Shown here piece after piece: positions 52,146 through 61,922 of a stretch of DNA of 64,000 bases. This DNA is from Sinomicrobium soli (lineage in GTDB: Bacteria > Bacteroidota > Bacteroidia > Flavobacteriales > Flavobacteriaceae). The stretch covers positions 417,374-481,373 of the forward strand of contig NZ_QLNV01000001.1 of assembly GCF_003285545.1 (NCBI RefSeq). Reading direction: 5' to 3'. Made by a program: the position numbers and the translations under genes. How positions within the stretch are numbered: position 1 is the stretch's first letter; every line of letters starts with the position of its first letter. The notes under the pieces are model-generated. The model was not told the DNA's origin. It ran no database searches and saw only the letters and a program-made list of their open reading frames with translations.

Positions 52146-53081
52146 TCAAATAAACTTTTGTCTCTCAATAAGGTAGGTCTGTAATATTTTTTGCAGGTCC
52201 TTACGGATATCTGCCTCTACATATTTTATGCGGTATTGCGCCGCTTTTAACTTTATCATGGCGGTATAACTTTCTACTCTTTTTTTATACGCTTCCCGGA
52301 TATTATCGGCATACAGGTTGATCATTTCACCGGTTTCCACATCTACAAAACGCTTCGGAGCATTGTCAAAATCAAAATCGACCTCTGCCGCCTTATCGGT
52401 TACGTGAAACAGCACCACTTCGTGCTTGTTGTATTTCAGGTGCCTCAAAGCGTCGAAAAGCTCCTCATCGCCGGTCTCGGTCTGGAACATGTCGGTAAAC
52501 AGGAAGATCATGCTCCTCCGGTGCATTTTTTCTGCGATCTGGTGGAGGAAGGTATACGTTTTTGTCGTTCGCTGCTTTTCTGTGTGAACAACCATTTCCT
52601 CAAGCGTCCTGAGCAGCATCTGGTAATGGCGGTTACTGCCTTTCTCCGGGGCATAGAAGTTATAGGTGTCGGAATACACACTCAGCCCTACGGCATCCCG
52701 CTGGCGTTTCAGGAGGTTCATCAGGGCCGCCGAGGCCAGTACCGAAAACCCGATCTTGTTCAACCGCTGCGCAGACAGCTGCTTTACTTCCGGGTAATAC
52801 ATGGAGGAAGAATTATCGATAATAATATGGCACCGCAGATTGGTCTCTTCTTCATAACTCTTGGAATACAGCTTATCGGTGCGGGCGTACAGCTTCCAGT
52901 CGATATGCCGGGTGCTCTCTCCCGGGTTGTATATCCGGTGCTCCGCAAATTCCGAAGAAAAACCGTGAAAGGGGCTCTTGTGCATTCCGCTTATAAACCC
53001 TTCCACCACCTGGCTGGCCAGCAACCCGAGGTTCCTGAAGAGCTGTATGTCATGTAATTCGTTCTGTATGTTCAAAATCAC
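52146..53081 (-). CDS. DUF58 domain protein (MoxR-associated)
   Basis: A 311-residue protein with the DUF58 signature near residues 40-75 (S-E-F-A-E-H-R-I-Y-N-P-G-E-S-T-R-H-I-D-W). A vWA-like domain follows, with the metal site I-I-I-D-N-S-S-S-M and F-L-F-T-D-M-F. Such proteins work with MoxR AAA+ ATPases and Bat-type vWA proteins in assembling or regulating membrane complexes; those partners are not in the window. It is followed by tRNA-Asp and preceded by trxA with its own terminator, so it is likely transcribed separately. Confidence 0.9.
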   Translation of the reverse strand: MILNIQNELHDIQLFRNLGLLASQVVEGFISGMHKSPFHGFSSEFAEHRIYNPGESTRHIDWKLYARTDKLYSKSYEEETNLRCHIIIDNSSSMYYPEVKQLSAQRLNKIGFSVLASAALMNLLKRQRDAVGLSVYSDTYNFYAPEKGSNRHYQMLLRTLEEMVVHTEKQRTTKTYTFLHQIAEKMHRRSMIFLFTDMFQTETGDEELFDALRHLKYNKHEVVLFHVTDKAAEVDFDFDNAPKRFVDVETGEMINLYADNIREAYKKRVESYTAMIKLKAAQYRIKYVEADIRKDLQKILQTYLIERQKFI

Positions 53082-53120
53082 TCTGTCGTTTAGTCAATCA
53101 TCAAACCTGCAACTAAAAAT

Positions 53121-53153
53121 AAAAAAGGTCTGGCCATAAGCCAAACCTTTTTT
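53121..53153. terminator. Intrinsic terminator after trxA
   Basis: AAAAAAGGTCTGGC and GCCAAACCTTTTTT pair around a 5-nt loop, 23 bp beyond the thioredoxin stop codon on the minus strand. Confidence 0.88.
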
Positions 53154-53175
53154 ATAATAATGTGTCCGTTGACGA

Positions 53176-53493
53176 TTACAGCAGCGTATCGAGCGCTTCG
53201 GTATACGTAGCCTTGGGGGCTACTCCAACCTGTCTTCCTACAACCTCGCCACCCTTGAATACCAGTACGGTAGGGATATTCCGCACTCCGTATTTGGCAG
53301 CGAATTCCTGGTTGGCGTCTACATCGACCTTGCCTACGACAGCCTTGCCTTCATACTCAGAACTCACTTCCTCGATGATAGGGCCTACCATACGGCAGGG
53401 CCCGCACCAGGCTGCCCAGAAGTCTACCATCACGGGTTTATCGCTTTTTAAAACTACTTCCTCGAAAGTAGCGTCTGTGATTTCTAATGCCAT
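53176..53493 (-). CDS. trxA: Thioredoxin
   Basis: A 105-residue cytoplasmic thioredoxin. The active site W-C-G-P-C-R places Cys30 and Cys33, the standard redox pair. F-A-A-K-Y-G-V-R-N-I-P-T-V-L-V-F holds the cis-Pro. There is no signal peptide and the length is normal. It reduces disulfides with electrons from thioredoxin reductase. The gene stands alone and has a strong terminator. Confidence 0.97.
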   Translation of the reverse strand: MALEITDATFEEVVLKSDKPVMVDFWAAWCGPCRMVGPIIEEVSSEYEGKAVVGKVDVDANQEFAAKYGVRNIPTVLVFKGGEVVGRQVGVAPKATYTEALDTLL

Positions 53494-53659
53494 AATATCA
53501 AATTTTAATTATCATCTGGTTTACTGTGCAAATTTAATCAAATATTCTTGCGGTTTTACGCTATCACATTAGTTTTGACTATGAATGCATTACAAACACT
53601 GATAATGGCCATACGTTTCCGGGCTTCCGGCGATGGTATTGAAGATGTTCTGTTCCGGA

Positions 53660-55045
53660 TTATTCCCCCACCAGGATATGGTATTCCCAGGGGGCATAAT
53701 TACAGGGCGTTCCGGGCTCCAGGGTTATTTTGTCTCCACTCATATAATCGGTATAGTCTCCTTCGGCTTCCACGGTAAACTCCAGGGGAACATCAGACAG
53801 GTTGGCGATAAACACTATCCGGTCACCGTCTTTTTCCCGGGCAAAGGCCAGTATCTTTTCGTTGTCGGAACTGTCCAGCCTGAGATAGGACGCGGCCTTC
53901 TTTCCTCCGTTCAGGGCCTTGCCGGTGTTTTTCAGCTTACCGAGTTTTTCATAGAGCGGGTAAAATTTCCCTTTCTTTCTGATAATGGTATCCTTTTCAA
54001 AGAACAACAGCCTTTTGTCCATATCGTATTCCTGTCCGCTGTAAATAAGGGGCATCCCCGGAATTACATACGTCATTGCCGCAAAGGTCGCTGCCGCATC
54101 TCCCATCCTTTCGAACACCGTACCGTTCCAGGAGTTCTCGTCGTGATTGGAGGTAAAGTTCATAAAGATATCATCGGGTTCCAGTATGCTGTCATTTTTT
54201 GCGATATACGCATCCCAGTCCTTTACAGTCATTTTTCCCTGTGCGATCTCATTCATGATATGATGCCCTTCCCAGGCGTATTGCATGTCGAACGCGTTTT
54301 CCAGCAGTTCCGGCTGTTCGGCTTCCGCCAGCATGAATACGGGTTTTACTTCGCGAAGCCTCGCGGCGGCATCTTCCCAGAAATCCACAGGAACCTGGTG
54401 CGCCACATCGCAGCGGTAGCCGTCGATATCTTCTTCCTCTATCCAGTACAGCATATCCTTTATCATTTCCTGCCGCATATCCTTATTGTCGTAGTTGAGA
54501 TCGGCCACATCGGTCCAGTCCCACGACTCCCCCGTCTCGGGATTAACGGGGTCTATGATATTGCCCTCTTCATCCCGGGTGTAATATTCGGGATGTTCTT
54601 CCACCCATACATGATCCCATCCGGTGTGGTTGGCGACCCAGTCGAGAATAACATAGATCCCGTTATCGTGCGCCGTTTTTACCAGCTTCCTGAAATCCTC
54701 GAGAGTACCGAATTCGGGGTTGACCTTCGTATAGTCGGTAATGGCGTAATAGCTGCCCAGCGACCCCTTGCTCTTTGTAGACGAGATGGGATACACAGGC
54801 ATCAGCCAGATGACTTTCACGCCCAGTTCCCTCAACTGCGGAATATCACGGGTAAACGCCTCAAAACTTCCCTCTTCGGAATACTGGCGGATATTGGCTT
54901 CATAGATCACGGCGGTTTCCAGTACTTCATCCGAAACCGGGGCGAGCGCCGTTTCCGGCGTTTCTTTTTTCTCCTGTTCTTTGGGCTCATTCTTACAGGC
55001 CACAAGGCTGCCGATCAAGGCAGTAGCTATCAGTATTTTTTTCAT
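53660..55045 (-). CDS. GH13 alpha-amylase lipoprotein
   Basis: A 461-residue lipoprotein with lipobox S-L-V-A-C. The GH13 barrel shows the conserved regions D-W-V-A-N-H-T-G, D-G-Y-R-C-D-V-A-H (nucleophile Asp), F-M-L-A-E-A-E (acid/base Glu) and F-T-S-N-H-D-E-N-S-W (transition-state Asp). The C-terminal beta domain is at about 370-460. It hydrolyses alpha-1,4-glucans at the cell surface or in the periplasm. It lies downstream of the susA-like gene, separated by a tandem repeat array, and ends the maltose/starch cluster. Confidence 0.94.
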   Translation of the reverse strand: MKKILIATALIGSLVACKNEPKEQEKKETPETALAPVSDEVLETAVIYEANIRQYSEEGSFEAFTRDIPQLRELGVKVIWLMPVYPISSTKSKGSLGSYYAITDYTKVNPEFGTLEDFRKLVKTAHDNGIYVILDWVANHTGWDHVWVEEHPEYYTRDEEGNIIDPVNPETGESWDWTDVADLNYDNKDMRQEMIKDMLYWIEEEDIDGYRCDVAHQVPVDFWEDAAARLREVKPVFMLAEAEQPELLENAFDMQYAWEGHHIMNEIAQGKMTVKDWDAYIAKNDSILEPDDIFMNFTSNHDENSWNGTVFERMGDAAATFAAMTYVIPGMPLIYSGQEYDMDKRLLFFEKDTIIRKKGKFYPLYEKLGKLKNTGKALNGGKKAASYLRLDSSDNEKILAFAREKDGDRIVFIANLSDVPLEFTVEAEGDYTDYMSGDKITLEPGTPCNYAPWEYHILVGE

Positions 55046-55085
55046 TTTAGTTTATTAGTTTGTAGTTCTTAGTTTGTTAGTTGTG
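55046..55085. repeat. TTAGTTTGTAG leader repeat before the amylase
   Basis: Reiterated TTAGTTT/GTAGTTC words directly before the amylase start codon. Confidence 0.75.
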
Positions 55086-55089
55086 GGTT

Positions 55090-55525
55090 TGTCATTCAGA
55101 ATACGGAAGCGCCGGAGATTCCTCCTTCGTCGGAATGACAACAATGTCATTCAGAGCGGAGCGCAGCGGAGGGAAGAATCTCAACCCAAGATCAAAGGAA
55201 CTTCAACAGCATCACCGAAGGCCCGCAGATTCCTCCTGTCGTCGGAATGACAACACCCTGTCATTCAGAGCGGAGCGCAGCGGAGGGAAGAATCTCAACC
55301 CAAGATCAAAGGAACTTCAACAGCATCACCGAAGGCCCGCAGATTCCTCCTGTCGTCGGAATGACAACACCCTGTCATTCAGAGCGGAGCGCAGCGGAGG
55401 GAAGAATCTCAACCCAAGATCAAAGGAACTTCAACAGCATCACCGAAGGCCCGCAGATTCCTCCTGTCGTCGGAATGACAACAATGTCATTCAGAGCGGA
55501 GCGCAGCGAAGGGAAGAATCTCAAC
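55090..55525. repeat. Tandem array of TGTCATTC...GAATGACA units (~114 bp)
   Basis: A short unit (55090-55142) is followed by three nearly identical units starting at 55145, 55259 and 55373 (periods 114, 114 and 112 bp) and a partial fourth from 55485. Each begins TGTCATTCAGAGCGGAG and ends CGTCGGAATGACA. It fills the gap between the amylase and the susA-like gene. Peptides translated from it are spurious. Confidence 0.92.
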
Positions 55526-55529
55526 TCAT

Positions 55530-57365
55530 CTATTCCAGTTCCAGTATCCACGCGGTTTTTGCGGGGATGGCGATCGTGTCCAGCGCCATGGTTTTCCCGC
55601 TTACGACCTCCTTTCCCGAGGTAAAACCTCCCGTGCTTTCCGCAAATCGCTTTCCGTCAATTTCCCGGCTTTCCGCACTGTTGTTGACCACAACCATCAC
55701 CGTAGCGGTATCGTCGTAGCGGAAATACACGTATACATTGTTTTCGGGCAGGTAGTGTTTTGTCCTTCCCTTATGGATCACGGGGGTGTCTTTGCGCCAG
55801 CGGAACACTTTCGAGGTATAATCAAAATACGTTTTCTGCCGTTCCGTACGCCCCGCCTCGGTAAAGGCGTTTTGTTCATCTCCTTCCCATCCGCCGGGAA
55901 AATCCCGCCGTATGTCGCCGTCGCCCTTGTCCTTATTGCCGGCCATACCGATTTCACTGCCGTAATACAGTTGTGGGATACCGCGGACCGTGGCGAGAAT
56001 GGCCATGGCCATCTTATACTTGCTCGCATCGCCGTCATAGATATGGTTAAACCGATGGGTATCGTGATTTTCTGCAAATACCAGGAGGTTATCTGTATCG
56101 GGGTACAAAAAGTCATTGACAAAATTGCCATATACTTTCACCATTCCCTGGTCCCAGGTAGCTTCATCTTCATCAAACACCGTTCCCAGGGCATCGTGCA
56201 GGGTAAAATCCATCACCGCCGGAAGGTAGGAATTAAAATCCTGCAACGCCCCTATCTTACTGTCCTTCTGCCAGTAGGCGATCTGCGCCTGGTCGTGCAG
56301 CCATACCTCCCCTACGATATTAAAATAAGGGTATTCGTCGGTTATGGCCCTGGTCCACTGCGCAATGGCTTCCTTGTCGTTGTACGAGTAGGTATCTACG
56401 CGGAAACCGTCCAGTCCTGCATATTCTATCCACCATATCGCATTCTGTACCAGGTAATCCAGCACCAGGGGGTTACTCTGGTTGAGGTCGGGCATGGTGG
56501 AGGTAAACCAGCCGTCCACGCAGTACCTCCTGTCGATCTCCGAAGCATTCGGGTCGTACTGGGTTTCCATCCGGTAATTGGAATTGGCATAACCGGGAAA
56601 CTGGTGTATCCAGTCGTAAGTGGGCAGGTCCCTGATCATCCAGTGTTCGGCACCCCAGTGATTGGTCACATAATCCATCACCAGCTTCATACCCTTTTCA
56701 TGCAGTGCATCCACCAGCCTCCTGTAATCTTCGTTGGTACCGTAACGGGGGTCTATGCGATACACATCGCTCTGGGCATAGGTATGGTAGGAATATTCCG
56801 GGTCGTTATCCTCGAGCAAAGGCGTGCTCCATATTGTGGTAGCCCCCAGCTCATGAATATAATCGATATGATCTATGATACCCTGTATATCTCCGCCGTG
56901 ACGCCCGCCCTGCTTGCTGCGATCGGCCTTCTCGGCCAGTCCGGGGGCGGAATCGTTGTCGGGGTTGCCGTTGGCAAACCGGTCGGGCATAATAAGGTAC
57001 ATCACATCGGAACTGTCGAATCCTTTCCGCAAGGCCGAGCCTTCTTCCCTTTCCCGGAATTCATAAGTATATTCGGCCACCTGCCTTTTCCCTTTTTTCA
57101 GCCGGAGGGTATATTCCCCCCCGGCCACCCCTTTTGTGTCGATAGTGACAAAAAGGTAATTCGGGTTTTCCGTCTTGCGGACATTGCTGACGGCTATCCC
57201 CTCCATCTCGGGGGTATACCCGGCTATATCATCTCCGTACAGCATCAGCTGTAGGCTATTCCGCTGCATCCCGCTCCACCAGAACGGGGGCTCTACCCTT
57301 TCCAGCTTCTGTGCAGCCAGGAAAAGGGTATTCAGAAAAATAAGGGTATATAGTATTTTTTTCAT
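55530..57365 (-). CDS. susA: SusA-like neopullulanase/cyclomaltodextrinase (GH13)
   Basis: A 611-residue secreted GH13 enzyme; signal peptide to about residue 18 (F-L-A-A-Q). An N-terminal beta-sandwich (about 20-105) precedes the barrel with D-Y-V-T-N-H-W-G, D-G-F-R-V-D-T-Y (nucleophile Asp), F-N-I-V-G-E-V-W (acid/base Glu) and F-A-E-N-H-D-T-H-R (transition-state Asp). The domain order matches SusA of Bacteroides, which degrades imported maltooligosaccharides and pullulan in the periplasm. The start at 57365 gives the signal peptide; six codons upstream are also in frame. The gene symbol is by similarity of layout only. Confidence 0.9.
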   Translation of the reverse strand: MKKILYTLIFLNTLFLAAQKLERVEPPFWWSGMQRNSLQLMLYGDDIAGYTPEMEGIAVSNVRKTENPNYLFVTIDTKGVAGGEYTLRLKKGKRQVAEYTYEFREREEGSALRKGFDSSDVMYLIMPDRFANGNPDNDSAPGLAEKADRSKQGGRHGGDIQGIIDHIDYIHELGATTIWSTPLLEDNDPEYSYHTYAQSDVYRIDPRYGTNEDYRRLVDALHEKGMKLVMDYVTNHWGAEHWMIRDLPTYDWIHQFPGYANSNYRMETQYDPNASEIDRRYCVDGWFTSTMPDLNQSNPLVLDYLVQNAIWWIEYAGLDGFRVDTYSYNDKEAIAQWTRAITDEYPYFNIVGEVWLHDQAQIAYWQKDSKIGALQDFNSYLPAVMDFTLHDALGTVFDEDEATWDQGMVKVYGNFVNDFLYPDTDNLLVFAENHDTHRFNHIYDGDASKYKMAMAILATVRGIPQLYYGSEIGMAGNKDKGDGDIRRDFPGGWEGDEQNAFTEAGRTERQKTYFDYTSKVFRWRKDTPVIHKGRTKHYLPENNVYVYFRYDDTATVMVVVNNSAESREIDGKRFAESTGGFTSGKEVVSGKTMALDTIAIPAKTAWILELE

Positions 57366-57369
57366 ATAA

Positions 57370-57435
57370 ACAAAAATTATCACATTGACAAATTATCACA
57401 TTATCTCATTGACACATTATCACATTAACAAATTA
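57370..57435. repeat. AATTATCACATTGACA tandem leader repeat
   Basis: About 66 bp of the same repeat words as at 2634-2823, filling the gap between the GH65 stop and the susA-like start codon. Confidence 0.85.
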
Positions 57436-59730
57436 TCAACCCGGCATTATCTTCGTCCGGTTTCCGTTGACCACCACTTCGAGGGGGGTATCACCTTCGA
57501 GGGTAAATTCGGTTCCGGAGGCCTTGACGTGTATTTTCAATACCTGCCCCCTGAAATTGATCTTAAAGGAATACGACTTCCACTGTGCGGGGATCTTCGG
57601 GGTAAAATACAGTGTATTGTCTTTGACCCGCATGCCCCCGAATCCTTCCACGATACTCATCCAGGTCCCGGCCATGGAAGTGATATGGCATCCTTCGGCA
57701 ACTTCCCTGTTATAATCGTCCAGGTCAAGGCGTGAGGTTCTCAGGTAGAACGCATAAGCCTGTTCCATCCGGTCGAGTAATGCGGCCTGTATGGAGTGTA
57801 CACAGGGCGAAAGCGAGGATTCGTGAACGGTAAAGGGTTCGTAGAAATCAAAGTGCCTTTCGAGCTCTTCCCTGGTAAAGTGGTCTTCAAAGAAATAGAA
57901 GCCCTGCAGCACATCGGCCTGCTTGATATAGGGAGAACGCAGAATACGGTCCCACGACCATTTCTGGTTCAGCGGTCGCTGGGAACTATCGAGGTCGCAC
58001 ACTTTTACGAGTTCCTTATCCAGGAAACCGTCCTGCTGCAGGTTTACCCCGTGTGTTTCGGAATACGGAAAGTACATGGCCCCTGCCGTTTCCTTCCACT
58101 GCAATACCTCGGCATCGTTTACCCCTGTTTTTTCCGCCACGCGGGTATAATCGGGAGCGGACTGCTCTTTTACCCTGTACACCTGTGCTGCGGCGTACTC
58201 CAGGCACCAGCTGGCCATATAATTGGTGTACCAGTTGTTATTGACATTGTTTTCATACTCATTGGGGCCGGTAACCCCGAGGATCACGTATTTGTTTTTT
58301 GCCGTGGAGTAGGTGGCCCGCTGTTTCCAGAAACGGGCGATACCGATAAGCACTTCCAGCCCCTTTTCCGGGATATAACTGTCGTCGCCGGTATAGCGGG
58401 TATAATTGTAGATGGCATAGGCAATGGCCCCGTTGCGGTGGATCTCCTCAAAGGTGATCTCCCATTCGTTATGGCACTCTTCACCATTCATGGTCACCAT
58501 CGGATACAGGGCGGCCCCTCCGGTAAAGCCCAGTTTTTCTGCGTTCTCTATGGCCTTGTCTAACTGGTGGTAGCGGTATGCCAGCAGGTTTCGGGCCACC
58601 TGCTGGTTTTTGGTGGCCATATAAAAAGGAAGGCAATAGGCTTCGGTATCCCAATAGGTGCTTCCGCCGTATTTCTCCCCGGTAAACCCTTTGGGCCCTA
58701 TATTGAGCCGGGCATCCTTGCCGAGATAGGTCTGGTTGAGCTGAAAGATATTGAAGCGTATGCCCTGCTGGGCCTTTACATCGCCTTCTATGGTAATATC
58801 GGCCATTTCCCAGATCTCCGCCCAGGCTTTTTTCTGGGCTTGCAGCAGGGCGTCGTACCCCTTTTTTACCGCAGCCTCCACGACTTCCTGTGCCGCAGCT
58901 ACCAGCTTGTCGCCTTCGTGGTTGGTCGATACCGTATAGCCGCCCAGTTTCTGAAGCGTCACTCTTTCTCCCCTGCCGGCGGCAATCTCATAGCTGAGGC
59001 ATACCTTATCTTCTCTGACCTGTGTACGTACCGGTTCGGCACAGACTTCCTCCGCATCCCGGAACAGGGTGTTGTGCATAAAGGCCGCTACCTTGAAATG
59101 CGTCTTGTAGGTACGGGCCACTACAAAGGCTTCCCGGGAAGAATGCCTGGTCTCGATCGGCTCCCAGAACTTTTCGTCCCAGTTGGCATCTTCATTGGTG
59201 ATCCCGGCATCTACATAGGGACTAAAAACGATGACCGCTTCACGGTTGAGCGGTGTGACCTCGTATTTTATCACCCCGAGTTCATCACTGTCGAGAGAGA
59301 GGAACCGGCGGGCCTCTACGCGGACCTCCGTCCCGTTCTGTAAAACCGCCTCGAAAGAACGGTGGTACCACCCCTCTTTCATATGGAGTTCCCTGCGGAA
59401 CGCTCTGACCTCCGCACATGCGGCCAGGTCGAGCCTTTCCCCGTTTATCTCCACATCGATCCCTGTCCAGTCGGGCGCATTCAATACTTTTGCAAAATAT
59501 TCGGGGTAGCCGTTTTTCCACCAGCCTACCCGTGTCTTATCGGGGTAATACACCCCGGCAATATAATTCCCCTGGAAGGTGGGGCCGGAATAATGTTCTT
59601 CGAAATTCGCCCGTTGCCCCATGGCACCGTTACCTAAACTGAAAAGGCTTTCGGATGATTTTACCCTGTCTTTGTCAAACCCTTCTTCTATGATCGACCA
59701 TGCATCGGGTTGTATATAATCCTGGTTCAT
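57436..59730 (-). CDS. GH65 glycoside phosphorylase (maltose phosphorylase type)
   Basis: A 764-residue cytoplasmic enzyme without a signal peptide. The N-terminal beta-sandwich (about 10-290) starts with S-L-G-N-G-A-M-G-Q-R. The (alpha/alpha)6 barrel carries the general acid in G-P-N-E-Y-E-N-N-V-N-N-N (near Glu491), and a C-terminal beta domain follows. GH65 phosphorylases split maltose or another alpha-glucobiose with phosphate to give glucose and beta-glucose-1-phosphate. The next gene, beta-phosphoglucomutase, uses precisely that product, which supports maltose phosphorylase over a hydrolase. Confidence 0.93.
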   Translation of the reverse strand: MNQDYIQPDAWSIIEEGFDKDRVKSSESLFSLGNGAMGQRANFEEHYSGPTFQGNYIAGVYYPDKTRVGWWKNGYPEYFAKVLNAPDWTGIDVEINGERLDLAACAEVRAFRRELHMKEGWYHRSFEAVLQNGTEVRVEARRFLSLDSDELGVIKYEVTPLNREAVIVFSPYVDAGITNEDANWDEKFWEPIETRHSSREAFVVARTYKTHFKVAAFMHNTLFRDAEEVCAEPVRTQVREDKVCLSYEIAAGRGERVTLQKLGGYTVSTNHEGDKLVAAAQEVVEAAVKKGYDALLQAQKKAWAEIWEMADITIEGDVKAQQGIRFNIFQLNQTYLGKDARLNIGPKGFTGEKYGGSTYWDTEAYCLPFYMATKNQQVARNLLAYRYHQLDKAIENAEKLGFTGGAALYPMVTMNGEECHNEWEITFEEIHRNGAIAYAIYNYTRYTGDDSYIPEKGLEVLIGIARFWKQRATYSTAKNKYVILGVTGPNEYENNVNNNWYTNYMASWCLEYAAAQVYRVKEQSAPDYTRVAEKTGVNDAEVLQWKETAGAMYFPYSETHGVNLQQDGFLDKELVKVCDLDSSQRPLNQKWSWDRILRSPYIKQADVLQGFYFFEDHFTREELERHFDFYEPFTVHESSLSPCVHSIQAALLDRMEQAYAFYLRTSRLDLDDYNREVAEGCHITSMAGTWMSIVEGFGGMRVKDNTLYFTPKIPAQWKSYSFKINFRGQVLKIHVKASGTEFTLEGDTPLEVVVNGNRTKIMPG

Positions 59731-59798
59731 TTTTTATATTTTTTTTGGACGGTCAAGACACATAATCATGCGTCTTTACGTCTTTTATTGTAGTTGAG

Positions 59799-60437
59799 TC
59801 ATTCAAAAAATGCCGGTATATCGATCTCCGTAAAACCGGGGTATACCCTGCGGGCCTCGTGCAATGTACCGGCATCTCCTATCCCGATACTGGTCATCCC
59901 GGCCACATTGGCGGCCCGGATACCGGCTACCGAATCTTCAAAGACCACACAGTCGGGGGCCTCTGCCCCTATCTGTGCCGCGGCCAGTACAAAGACCTCG
60001 GGGTCCGGTTTGGCGCGGGATACGTCATTGCCGTCTACCACAGCATCAAACAGTGGCATAATCCCCGTTTTTTCGAGGATAAGCCGGGCATTTTTGCTGG
60101 CCGACCCCAGGGCGATCTTTCCGCCCCTGTCTTTCAGTATCTGCAGGGCAGACAGTACCCCGGGGAGGAGTTCTTGCCGGTCCATGCGGTTTACGTATTC
60201 GAGGTAGTCTTCATTTTTCTGTTGCATCCACACTTTTTTCTCCGCTTCGGAAGCGCGGATATTGCCGAGTTCCAGGATGATCTCCAGGGAGCGTGCCCTG
60301 CTCACCCCTTTCAGCCTTTCGTTATCCTCAAGGGTAAAACTGACCCCCAGCTCTTCCGCGAGTTTTTTCCAGGCCTGGAAATGGTATCCGGCCGTGTCGA
60401 CAATGACCCCGTCCAGGTCAAAAATAAATCCCTTCAT
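59799..60437 (-). CDS. pgmB: Beta-phosphoglucomutase
   Basis: A 212-residue HAD-superfamily enzyme that interconverts beta-glucose-1-phosphate and glucose-6-phosphate. Asp7 (phosphorylated nucleophile) and Asp9 (acid/base) lie in F-D-L-D-G-V-I-V-D-T. L-G-S-A-S-K-N-A is motif II, K-P-D-P-E-V-F is motif III and V-V-F-E-D-S-V-A-G-I-R-A-A is the metal-binding motif. Length is usual. It sits between the GH65 and MFS genes and passes phosphorolysis products into glycolysis. Confidence 0.95.
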   Translation of the reverse strand: MKGFIFDLDGVIVDTAGYHFQAWKKLAEELGVSFTLEDNERLKGVSRARSLEIILELGNIRASEAEKKVWMQQKNEDYLEYVNRMDRQELLPGVLSALQILKDRGGKIALGSASKNARLILEKTGIMPLFDAVVDGNDVSRAKPDPEVFVLAAAQIGAEAPDCVVFEDSVAGIRAANVAGMTSIGIGDAGTLHEARRVYPGFTEIDIPAFFE

Positions 60438-60460
60438 TCTTGGTGTTTCTATTGATTAAA

Positions 60461-61810
60461 TTATCGGATTGCTTCGTTTTCGGTGTCGTCCACATCATCT
60501 ACCCTCGATACCAGGGCGGCAGCCAGCAGGAAGGATATACCGCTGATGACAATGGCATAGACCGCATTGCCCCCGTAGAGATATTTTACCATCGGCCCGC
60601 CGATCAGGGCATTGATGATCTGTGGAATTACGATAAAGAAGTTGAATATCCCCATGTACACCCCCATTTTACGGGCGGGTATGGAACCTGCCAGGATAGC
60701 GTATGGCATGGCCAGGATACTGGCCCAGGCGACCCCCACGGCCAGCATGGAGGCGATAAGCCAGTACTGGTCGGGAGCGAAATACACCGAGATAAGCCCG
60801 ATACCCCCTACTACAAGGGATACGGCATGTGTTGTTTTCCTCCCGATCTTCCGGGCGATCACGGGCAGAAAAAATGCAAAAACGGCGGAAACCGCATTGT
60901 AGATACCGAACAATACTCCTACCCAGTCGCCTGCATCCTGGTATCCCCTGCTCCCGGAATCGTCCAGAGGCAGTCCGTAAATATGATGCGCAATGGCGGG
61001 GGTGGCAAATACCCACATCCCGAACAGCCCGAACCAGGAAAAGAACTGTACCCAGCTGAGCTGCCTCATGGTTTTGGGCATTTTCACAAAATCGGAAAAA
61101 ATGTTCAGCAGTCCTGCCTTTTCACCGGTTTCTTCCGGGGCTTCGGGCTCCATGGAGGCCAGTTCCTGCGGACTGTATTCGCGGGTGGTAAACACGGTTA
61201 CCAGGATACTGCCCAGCAATATAACGGCCCCTATAACAAAGGATATAAGGAGATTGAGCGGTACCTTGCCCAGGGTCGCCTCGTTGGAGATCCCCATCCA
61301 GTTGGCCAGTACATAGGGCAGCCACGACCCCACTACGGCCCCTATGCCTATAAGTACGGTCTGTATACTGAACCCCAGCGTACGCTGGTCGGAAGGCAGG
61401 TTGTCGGCAACCAGGGCCCGGAAAGGCTCCATGGCCACATTAAAAGAGGCGTCCATGATCATCAGCAGCCCCGCTCCGACCCAGAGGGCGGGCAGAAAGG
61501 CGACAAATATGTCGGCCTGCGGCATCAGTACCAGTCCCAGTGCGGCCAGTACGGCCCCAGTTAAAAAGAAAGGCCGCCTGCGCCCGAGGCGCGTCCAGGT
61601 CCTGTCGCTGTAATATCCGATAACAGGCTGAACGATAAGCCCGGTAAGCGGGGCTACCAGCCAGAACCAGGACAATTCGTGTACATCGGCACCGAAAATC
61701 TGCAGTATCCTGCTGGCATTGGCATTCTGGAGAGCAAAACCCATCTGTATACCCAGAAAACCGAAACTCATGTTCCAGATCTCCAGGAAACTCAGTGTAC
61801 GCTTTTTCAT
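60461..61810 (-). CDS. MFS sugar transporter (maltose/sucrose type)
   Basis: A 449-residue inner-membrane protein with about 12 hydrophobic segments. The start M-K-K-R-T-L-S-F-L-E-I-W-N-M-S-F-G-F-L-G-I-Q and Y-S-D-R-T-W-T-R-L-G-R-R-R-P-F after the second pair of helices are typical of the SLC45/GPH-like alpha-glucoside transporters found in such clusters. It should import maltose or maltooligosaccharides for the GH65 phosphorylase. The ATG at 61810 is preferred; upstream codons to 61876 have no conserved features. Confidence 0.9.
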   Translation of the reverse strand: MKKRTLSFLEIWNMSFGFLGIQMGFALQNANASRILQIFGADVHELSWFWLVAPLTGLIVQPVIGYYSDRTWTRLGRRRPFFLTGAVLAALGLVLMPQADIFVAFLPALWVGAGLLMIMDASFNVAMEPFRALVADNLPSDQRTLGFSIQTVLIGIGAVVGSWLPYVLANWMGISNEATLGKVPLNLLISFVIGAVILLGSILVTVFTTREYSPQELASMEPEAPEETGEKAGLLNIFSDFVKMPKTMRQLSWVQFFSWFGLFGMWVFATPAIAHHIYGLPLDDSGSRGYQDAGDWVGVLFGIYNAVSAVFAFFLPVIARKIGRKTTHAVSLVVGGIGLISVYFAPDQYWLIASMLAVGVAWASILAMPYAILAGSIPARKMGVYMGIFNFFIVIPQIINALIGGPMVKYLYGGNAVYAIVISGISFLLAAALVSRVDDVDDTENEAIR

Positions 61811-61922
61811 TATCGTAATTTTTGTTATTACTACGATAAGCGCTGTGAACTCAGGATGAGTTCTATGACTTATCAAGACTTTAAATCGGGTTGGGAAGTA
61901 AAACTACAAGTCCTGACGGGTG

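Noticed and set aside
55090..55525. CRISPR array
   Set aside because: The 114-bp units are repeated as a whole with no unique spacers, and no cas genes are present.
55081..55719. A 212-codon plus-strand frame across the repeat array
   Set aside because: It is a translation of the tandem TGTCATTC repeat; the periodic peptide is a repeat artefact.
53633..57254. Long plus-strand frames opposite the two GH13 genes
   Set aside because: Antisense shadows of clear GH13 enzymes.
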